Shown here: in pieces, positions 1-4,819 of the stretch | Layout: each line of letters starts with the position of its first letter | Numbering within the stretch: the first letter of the stretch is position 1 | Source: Gemmatimonadota bacterium | Lineage (GTDB): Bacteria > Latescibacterota > UBA2968 > UBA8231 | Length of the DNA stretch: 6,152 bases | Assembly (NCBI GenBank): GCA_028875335.1 | Contig: JAPPEF010000389.1 | Location: 1 to 6,152, forward strand | Direction: 5' to 3' | Position numbers and translations under genes: made by a program | The notes under the pieces: generated by a model | Seen by the model: only the letters and a program-made list of their open reading frames with translations | The model's database searches: none | What the model was told of the DNA's origin: nothing

Positions 1-64
1 GATGACCATCCACGGCGACATCGTTCATACTGATTTCGGGGATGAGTGGGAGATGAATTCGTGA
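1..64 (+). CDS. C-terminal tail of an upstream gene (partial, unidentified)
   Basis: Frame 2 is open from the left edge to a TGA at 62-64. The last residues read MTIHGDIVHTDFGDEWEMNS. The tail is acidic and has no motif I recognise, so no function is offered. It may be the end of a longer protein that begins outside the window, or a short peptide starting at the ATG at 2-4. I prefer the first because the frame is open at the edge and no ribosome binding site is visible in the window. The stop overlaps the GTG start of the next small frame in a GTGA arrangement, which is typical of translationally coupled genes. Confidence 0.35.
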   Translation, partial: MTIHGDIVHTDFGDEWEMNS

Positions 65-126
65 GGATTATGCCGGGCACACGAACTATTAGGGGCGATC
101 TGTTTGACGCGAAGGACGGCGGTTAA
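61..126 (+). CDS. Possible tiny ORF overlapping the upstream stop (doubtful)
   Basis: A GTG at 61-63 overlaps the upstream TGA and opens a 21-codon frame, VRIMPGTRTIRGDLFDAKDGG, ending in TAA at 124-126. An internal ATG lies at 70-72. The peptide is too short to place in a family. It could be a coupled small protein, the remnant of a gene broken when the AT-richer FRG-TPR gene arrived, or chance. Frame 1 upstream of 61 has stops at 31-33 and 43-45, so it is not a simple continuation of a longer frame inside the window. The TAA at 124-126 is followed by another TAA at 127-129. Confidence 0.2.
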   Translation: MRIMPGTRTIRGDLFDAKDGG

Positions 127-170
127 TAAGCCGATTGGAAACCGTGACAGGATAATCAGATAAGCAAAAA

Positions 171-1610
171 ATGAACGAAAAGCGGCGAGTTAAAGACGTT
201 GCAGGCTATCTAAAGGAAGTCTCAGAGATAAAAGCTAAATGGTCCAACTCTACTTTGGTCTTTCGAGGCCAGGAAAACGAGGAGTGGCTTTGGGAGTCTT
301 CAGCAGAGCGCCGTCTGAAGGCAAGTCTCTCAAGTCAAGGTAGAATACCCGATCAGTTATTCATTGAATACCATGAAGACCTGTTGAATAAATGCAAGCT
401 GAAGAACTACGACCAGCGCGAGCAGAAGCAATTAGACGACCTAGAACTACTCGCCGACCTCCAGCATCACGGAGCCGCAACCTGCCTCACTGACTTCACA
501 CGCAATGCTCTCGTCGCCCTGTGGTTCGCCTGTCAAAAATCAGGTGCGGATGGGAAAGTATTTGTCGTCAACATAGCTGATCAGAGATTTGGGAAAATAA
601 CGCACAAGGATATAGAGGACAATTCAATAAGCGATATCCTCCAATTCAGAACCCGTGATACCGACCAAGATCAGGCGACTGAACTTCCGACACCGGAAAC
701 TTCCACCGCGACACTCCCCAACAAACCAGACTTCTGGTACTGGACACCGGCACACTTGAACGAGCGCATAACGGCACAGCACTCTTTATTTCTCTTCGGC
801 CTTCCTTCTTCGGAGAAAGTGACCTCGGAAGAGATAATCATCGAATCAGCAAATAAAGAACAGATACGAGAAGACCTAAAAGAATTGCACGATATCTGTG
901 AAGAATCCCTCTTCCCGGATTTTGTCGGCTTTGCCTACATCCAGCGTTCTGATGCTCCCTATCCTACCCCTAGTGCCGAGGAATATTTCCACAGGGGGGT
1001 CACAGCACAACAGCGGGGACAATATTCGGAGGCCATCCAAGACTTGACCAAGGCGATTCAACTAAAAGAAGATTACGCCGAAGCCTATGCTTTTCGCGGC
1101 GGTATTTACCAAAATAAGAACGAGTATGACCAAGCTATCCAAGACTTGACCAAGGCGATTCAACTAAAAGAAGATTACGCCGAAGCCTATGCTTTTCGCG
1201 GCCTTGCTTATTGCAAGAAAGGCGAGTATGACCAAGCTATTCAAGACTTGACCAAAGCGATTGAACTAAAGATTCAACTAACCGATATCTATATAGCCCG
1301 CGGCCTTGCTTATCGCAATAAGAACGAGTATGACCAAGCTATTCAAGACTTGACCAAAGCGATTGAACTAAAAGAAGATTACGCCGAAGCCTATCTAGAT
1401 CGCGGCCTTACTTGGTTACACTTGAAAAAGTGGCAAGAAGCTAAATCAGATCTGACCGCCGCCAAGGATATGGGGCAGGACATCGTCGCTTCGTTCAGTC
1501 AATACACCGAAAGCGTCCAATACACCGAAAGCGTTGCGAATTTTGAGCAGAGAACCGGATTTAAATTACCGGAAGACATAGCAACAATGCTAACAGAAAT
1601 CGAAAATTGA
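171..1610 (+). CDS. FRG domain protein with C-terminal TPR repeats
   Basis: This 479-residue protein has no signal peptide or membrane segment and is probably cytosolic. Residues about 7-215 match the FRG domain (Pfam FRG): the namesake FRG triplet at 31-33 followed by Q34, the block HHGAATCLTDFT at 99-110 with the helix NALVALWFAC after it, a VFVVN strand, and ERITAQHSLFLF at 198-209. A polar T/D/Q/P-rich stretch (about 161-186) sits inside the domain. Residues 269-438 are five TPR units of 34 residues, a protein-binding solenoid. The tail (about 439-479) carries a duplicated QYTESV. The ATG at 171 is the only good start because an in-frame TAA lies at 153-155. Its ribosome site is poor: the nearest AGGA (149-152) is 18 bases away. 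The gene is much AT-richer than its neighbours, suggesting transfer. FRG domains are biochemically obscure. A binding or signalling role through the TPRs is likely, and a toxin or defence effector role is possible but unproven. Confidence 0.9.
   Translation: MNEKRRVKDVAGYLKEVSEIKAKWSNSTLVFRGQENEEWLWESSAERRLKASLSSQGRIPDQLFIEYHEDLLNKCKLKNYDQREQKQLDDLELLADLQHHGAATCLTDFTRNALVALWFACQKSGADGKVFVVNIADQRFGKITHKDIEDNSISDILQFRTRDTDQDQATELPTPETSTATLPNKPDFWYWTPAHLNERITAQHSLFLFGLPSSEKVTSEEIIIESANKEQIREDLKELHDICEESLFPDFVGFAYIQRSDAPYPTPSAEEYFHRGVTAQQRGQYSEAIQDLTKAIQLKEDYAEAYAFRGGIYQNKNEYDQAIQDLTKAIQLKEDYAEAYAFRGLAYCKKGEYDQAIQDLTKAIELKIQLTDIYIARGLAYRNKNEYDQAIQDLTKAIELKEDYAEAYLDRGLTWLHLKKWQEAKSDLTAAKDMGQDIVASFSQYTESVQYTESVANFEQRTGFKLPEDIATMLTEIEN
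975..1484 (+). repeat. Five tandem 102-base TPR-coding repeats
   Basis: The block encodes residues 269-438 of the FRG-TPR protein as five 34-residue units, each built around (Y)xxAIQDLTKAIxLK. The marker GACTTGACC recurs at 1041, 1143, 1245 and 1347, an exact 102-base spacing. Bases 1035-1100 and 1137-1202 are identical over 66 bases, and the second and fourth units share a run beginning AATAAGAACGAGTATGACC. Unit five (about 1383-1484) is the most diverged. Unit three ends in a variant KIQLTDIYIARG in place of KEDYAEAYAFRG. Confidence 0.93.
1500..1535 (+). repeat. 18-base tandem duplication in the FRG-TPR tail
   Basis: CAATACACCGAAAGCGTC at 1500-1517 is followed directly by CAATACACCGAAAGCGTT at 1518-1535, with one mismatch. 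The duplication is in frame and encodes QYTESV twice, just after the last TPR unit. It looks like a slippage or unequal-crossover product that keeps the reading frame. Confidence 0.9.
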
Positions 1611-1639
1611 CCCCGTCCCCTCTAAGCCCAATCCCAACG

Positions 1640-1644
1640 AGGAG
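1640..1644 (+). promoter_or_regulatory. Ribosome binding site of the TIM-barrel gene
   Basis: AGGAG lies 8 bases before the ATG at 1653 and fixes that start. It falls in the 42-base gap after the FRG-TPR stop. No convincing terminator or promoter is seen in this gap, so read-through from the FRG-TPR gene is possible. Confidence 0.75.
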
Positions 1645-1652
1645 CACCCCAC

Positions 1653-2471
1653 ATGAAACTCACCACCTGTAACGAGTACTTCACCGACTGGCCCATTGAA
1701 GAGGTCTTCGACTACGCCGCCGACCTCGGATACGAAGCCGTCGAAATCGCCCCCTTTACCCTCGCCGACAGCGTCGAAGACATCTCCGCGTCGCGCCGCG
1801 CCCAAATCCGCGCTGCCGCCGAACGCGCCGGCGTGGAAATCGCCGGCCTGCACTGGCTCTTGGCCAGTCCCGACGGGCTGTACATCACCCATCCCGACCC
1901 AGCCATCTACCAGCGCACCTGCGCGTACTTCAAGGAGCTAGTCCAATTCTGCGGCGACCTCGGCGGCCAAGTGATGATCATCGGCTCGCCCATGCAGCGC
2001 AACGTGCAGGAAGGGTGGGATTACCAAGAGTGCTGGAACCGCATGCGCGGAGCATTTGAAGACAGCCTGGAGTTGGCCCAACAGCACGGCGTCTATCTCT
2101 GCATAGAGTCCCTGAGCAAGGAGCAGACGAACATTATCACCACCTGTGCAGAAGCGCGCAAAATGATCGCCGAGATCGACCACCCGCACTTCCAAACCAT
2201 GGTCGATGTATGCTCCGGCTCGACCGAAGAAATTCCCGTCGCCCAGCTTTTGCGCGACTCCGGCGAGCACCTCTACCACGTCCACGTCAACGACGCCAAC
2301 AAGCGCGGCCCCGGCTTTGGCAACACCGACTTCGCCAGCGTCATGCGGACGCTCAAGGAGCTGGACTACCAGCGCTACGTCTCAGTAGAAGTGTTCGATT
2401 TTAACCCGGATCCGCGCACTATCGCCGCTGGCAGTTTGCACTACCTCAAGGGCCTTGCCGACGCCCTGTGA
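1653..2471 (+). CDS. TIM-barrel sugar isomerase/epimerase family protein
   Basis: This 272-residue cytosolic protein belongs to the xylose isomerase-like TIM-barrel superfamily (AP_endonuc_2), which isomerises or epimerises sugars and related polyols with a divalent metal. The likely metal ligands are Glu152 (CIES), Asp185 (MVDVC), His211 (YHVHVND) and Glu246 (SVEVFDF). From memory, the same numbers serve as metal ligands in Pseudomonas cichorii D-tagatose 3-epimerase, and the two glutamates would be the catalytic pair. The epimerase positions 158 (Glu) and 188 (His) are Gln and Ser here, so the substrate probably differs from tagatose or psicose. The segment LHWLLASPDGLYITHPD (about 68-84) is a recurrent feature of uncharacterised members. 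Length is slightly below the usual 280-290. The start has a good AGGAG. It precedes the VOC gene by 72 bases. Substrate unknown; hydroxypyruvate isomerase-like or inosose-related activity cannot be excluded. Confidence 0.88.
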   Translation: MKLTTCNEYFTDWPIEEVFDYAADLGYEAVEIAPFTLADSVEDISASRRAQIRAAAERAGVEIAGLHWLLASPDGLYITHPDPAIYQRTCAYFKELVQFCGDLGGQVMIIGSPMQRNVQEGWDYQECWNRMRGAFEDSLELAQQHGVYLCIESLSKEQTNIITTCAEARKMIAEIDHPHFQTMVDVCSGSTEEIPVAQLLRDSGEHLYHVHVNDANKRGPGFGNTDFASVMRTLKELDYQRYVSVEVFDFNPDPRTIAAGSLHYLKGLADAL

Positions 2472-2543
2472 CACAAACCCACCTCCCTTGACAGTAGCGC
2501 CCTTTTTGCGAACTTTCGGGCTTTCACAAAGAAAGGATTTCTC
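2472..2543 (+). promoter_or_regulatory. Intergenic leader with TTGACA box and small hairpin
   Basis: The 72-base gap contains a perfect TTGACA at 2488-2493, but at 17 bases' distance the -10 position reads AACTTT (2511-2516), a poor match, so a sigma-70 promoter is only tentative. CTTTC (2521-2525) and GAAAG (2531-2535) can form a five-pair stem with loop ACAAA. This stem overlaps the ribosome binding site AAAGGA (2532-2537), which sits six bases before the ATG at 2544. The 2501-2508 CCTTTTTG run can pair with the same site in a bulged alternative. The arrangement could damp translation of the VOC gene, but such short stems are common by chance. Confidence 0.3.
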
Positions 2544-2912
2544 ATGCCTAACTACACCCTCAACCACGTCCACCACGAAGCCGTCGACGTCCACGCCGCG
2601 GTTGACTGGTACAAAAAGCTCTTCGGCGCCACCAGCGATCCACCCTTTGAGCGCGGCGGTGCGACTTGGGTTCCAGTCCACATCGGTGCCGTGCAAATCA
2701 CCGTCACGGACCGCGAGTTTGCCCCCATGGAATTGGGGCGCTACCAAGGCTATGACCACATCGCCCTCGTCTCCGACGACTTTGATCAAACCCTCGCCGA
2801 CATCGCCGAGCAAGGCGTCGAGATCTGGATGGGGCCGGTCGCGCTCGACGACGGCAGCCGCATTGTCTTCATCAACGGCCCAGACAACGTCAAGATCGAG
2901 TTGATGGAGTAG
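2544..2912 (+). CDS. VOC (glyoxalase/bleomycin resistance fold) family protein
   Basis: This 122-residue protein has the two beta-alpha-beta-beta-beta modules of the vicinal oxygen chelate superfamily. The first starts with LNHVHHEAVDVHAAVDWYKKLFGA (about 6-29) and the second with YDHIALVSDDFDQTLADIAEQGV (about 70-92), ending in the usual strand NVKIELME. Candidate metal ligands in the expected order are His8 (or His10), Gln51, His72 and Glu119, so it may be an active metalloenzyme rather than only a binding protein. Length is normal for single-domain members, which probably act as homodimers. The start is supported by AAAGGA six bases upstream. The gene sits between a sugar isomerase-like gene and a peptidase gene, and its stop is seven bases before the latter. 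The reaction is unknown: lyase, isomerase, epimerase, dioxygenase and resistance roles all occur in this fold. Confidence 0.88.
   Translation: MPNYTLNHVHHEAVDVHAAVDWYKKLFGATSDPPFERGGATWVPVHIGAVQITVTDREFAPMELGRYQGYDHIALVSDDFDQTLADIAEQGVEIWMGPVALDDGSRIVFINGPDNVKIELME
2905..2909 (+). promoter_or_regulatory. Ribosome binding site of the peptidase gene inside the VOC end
   Basis: TGGAG within the last codons of the VOC gene lies 10 bases before the ATG at 2920. Together with the seven-base gap between the genes this suggests translational coupling. Confidence 0.45.
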
Positions 2913-2919
2913 CGCTAGG

Positions 2920-4797
2920 ATGGAAGTCCGCCCCTTCGGCCTGTGGCCCAGCCCCCTCTCGCCCGACGAATTGGCCAGTTCCACGCGTCTCCGTGACGTA
3001 GCTTGGGATACCGATGGCCGCACACTCGTCTGGCTGGAGGGACGCGGGCCGCAGGGCGTACTCGTCTGCCAACAGCCGGGGGCCGCTCCACGCGATCTCA
3101 ACGCCGCGCTCTCGGTGCGCGCCCAAGTCGGCTACGGCGGTGGCGACTTTGCCGTTGCTCGCGCCTACGCGTACTTCGCCGAGCACGGCGGCCGCCTCTA
3201 TCGCCAGCCGCTAGCCGGCGGCCCAGCCCAGCCGATCACGCCTCAGTTTGGCCACGCCGCGTCTCCTGTGCCTGCGCCAACGGGGCGTCATCTCGTGTAC
3301 GTCCACACGTACGAGGACCGCGACACATTAGCCATCGTCGATGTCGCCGGATGCTCTTGGCCGCAAATCCTCGCGGAAGGGGCCGACTTCTACATGCAGC
3401 CAGCCTGGCACCCCAAGGGCGACCGCTTGGCCTGGATCGAGTGGGATCACCCGCAGATGCCTTGGGACGGCACCCGCCTAGTGCTGGGCCAGCTTGCCCG
3501 CAGCCGCCACGGGCTGCCCAGCCTGCGCACAACCGAGGTGCTCGCCGGCGACGCAGACACCGCCATTGCCCAGCCTTGCTTTTCACCCGACGGCCGCTAT
3601 TTGGTCTATGCCTCGGATGAGCGCGGCTACAGCAACCTCTGGTGCCGCGATCTCGCCAACGGGGATACGCGTTGCCTGTACGAGGACGACAACGACGTCG
3701 CCCCTCCCGCCTGGGCGCAGGGCATGCGGGCATTCTCGTGGGCCGCGGATAGCCGCACTTTGTATTTCGTGCGCAGCGAAAACTCCCAGCGCTTAGCATA
3801 CGCGCTCGACTTCGCCAGTGGAGCAGTCGCCAAGGTCGAGGCGCTGGCCGCCTACACCCACATTGAACAGCTCGCAGCAGCCCCGCGCGGCAAGGGCTTG
3901 GCCTGCATTGCCGCGGCCAGCGCGATCCCCGCCCGCATCGTCGCTGGTACTGCCACCCAAGTAGCAGTCCGCGCCCGCTCCGCCAGCGAGTCGCTTGCCC
4001 CAGCCGATCTGTCCACGCCCGAGCCAGTTTCTTGGGCCAGCGAGGACGCCACGCAAGTCCACGGGCTGTACTATCCTCCGGCCAACCGCCGCTTTACCGG
4101 CCGCGGCCGGCCGCCGCTGATCGTGGCCATCCACGGCGGCCCCACCGGTCAGATAGAGACCGGCTTTGAAGGCAGCCACCAATACTTTGCCACTCGCGGC
4201 TGGGCCGTCCTCGACGTAGATTACCGCGGCAGCACGGGCCACGGGCGCGCCTACATGACCGCCCTGCGCGCCCATTGGGGCCTTCTCGACGTGACAGACG
4301 CCATCAGCGGTGCTCAGCACCTCGTCTCCAGCGGCCTCGCCGACCCAGAGCGCCTCGTCATCATGGGTGGTAGCGCCGGTGGCTACACGGTTTTGCGGGC
4401 GCTCACCACGCGGTCCGGCTTCTTCCGCGCCGGCATCTGCCTCTACGGCGTGGCCAACCTTTTCACCCTCGCCGCCGACACCCACAAATTTGAATCCCGC
4501 TACCTCGACTCCATGATCGGCCCTCTGCCCGCAGCGGCTGCGGTCTATCGCAATCGCTCGCCGGTCTATGCCGCCGATCAGCTACGCGACCCGATCGCCA
4601 TCTTTCAGGGAACCGACGACCAAGTCGTGCCTCCGGCCCAAGCCGAGGAGATCGTCGCCTCGTTGCGCCGCCGCAACATACCGCACGTCTATCATCTGTA
4701 CGAAGGCGAGGGCCACGGCTGGCGCAAACCCGAGACCGTGCGGGCCTTCTACCAAGCCTGCGAAGCCTTCCTCCGCCAACACGTCCTCTTCGCCTAA
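2920..4797 (+). CDS. S9 family (prolyl oligopeptidase-type) serine peptidase
   Basis: This 625-residue protein has the two-part layout of S9 peptidases. The N-terminal part (about 25-350) is a beta-propeller with PD40/WD40-like blades, e.g. [18 protein letters not shown] and [16 protein letters not shown]. It limits access of large proteins. The C-terminal part (about 380-625) is an alpha/beta hydrolase with IHGGP at 404-408, DYRGSTGHG at 434-442, nucleophile Ser485 in GGSAGG, Asp566 in GTDDQVVP and His599 in GEGHGW. The triad is complete, so it should be active on short peptides, as acylaminoacyl-peptidases or dipeptidyl-peptidases are. There is no signal peptide or membrane anchor, so a cytosolic site is likely. 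The opening [21 protein letters not shown] is typical of this cytosolic subgroup. The start follows the VOC stop by seven bases. gatB begins 22 bases downstream. The exact specificity is not readable; some relatives are esterases. Confidence 0.92.
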   Translation: MEVRPFGLWPSPLSPDELASSTRLRDVAWDTDGRTLVWLEGRGPQGVLVCQQPGAAPRDLNAALSVRAQVGYGGGDFAVARAYAYFAEHGGRLYRQPLAGGPAQPITPQFGHAASPVPAPTGRHLVYVHTYEDRDTLAIVDVAGCSWPQILAEGADFYMQPAWHPKGDRLAWIEWDHPQMPWDGTRLVLGQLARSRHGLPSLRTTEVLAGDADTAIAQPCFSPDGRYLVYASDERGYSNLWCRDLANGDTRCLYEDDNDVAPPAWAQGMRAFSWAADSRTLYFVRSENSQRLAYALDFASGAVAKVEALAAYTHIEQLAAAPRGKGLACIAAASAIPARIVAGTATQVAVRARSASESLAPADLSTPEPVSWASEDATQVHGLYYPPANRRFTGRGRPPLIVAIHGGPTGQIETGFEGSHQYFATRGWAVLDVDYRGSTGHGRAYMTALRAHWGLLDVTDAISGAQHLVSSGLADPERLVIMGGSAGGYTVLRALTTRSGFFRAGICLYGVANLFTLAADTHKFESRYLDSMIGPLPAAAAVYRNRSPVYAADQLRDPIAIFQGTDDQVVPPAQAEEIVASLRRRNIPHVYHLYEGEGHGWRKPETVRAFYQACEAFLRQHVLFA

Positions 4798-4806
4798 AGC
4801 TCGCCC

Positions 4807-4813
4807 AAAGGAG
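4807..4813 (+). promoter_or_regulatory. Ribosome binding site that fixes the TTG start of gatB
   Basis: AAAGGAG lies six bases before a TTG codon at 4820-4822. This is the strongest Shine-Dalgarno match in the window and decides the start, since the nearest in-frame ATG (4844-4846) would remove eight conserved residues. Confidence 0.8.
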
Positions 4814-4819
4814 CATCCC

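Noticed and set aside
104..129. TTGACG followed by TAATAA as a promoter before the FRG-TPR gene
   Set aside because: The spacer is only 14 bases, too short for a usual sigma-70 promoter.
151..156. GATAAT as a -10 box for the FRG-TPR gene
   Set aside because: It matches five of six bases, but no acceptable -35 box lies 16-18 bases upstream and there is no extended -10 TG, so I do not call a promoter.
1035..1450. CRISPR-like periodic repeats
   Set aside because: The 102-base period is coding, in frame and explained by 34-residue TPR units; there are no unique spacers between short repeats.
2382..3101. Long antisense open frame across the end of the isomerase gene, the VOC gene and the peptidase start
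   Set aside because: It runs opposite to well-supported genes, has no recognisable domain, and is expected in GC-rich DNA where stop codons are rare in complementary frames.
3003..3620. Sense-strand Arg-rich 205-residue frame inside the peptidase gene
   Set aside because: Overlaps the propeller-coding region in another frame; its composition is typical of a shadow of GC-rich codons.
3793..4485. Antisense 230-residue open frame inside the peptidase gene
   Set aside because: The composition is low in complexity and Gly/Ala/Val-rich, a mirror of the peptidase codons. The sense frame carries a full catalytic triad.
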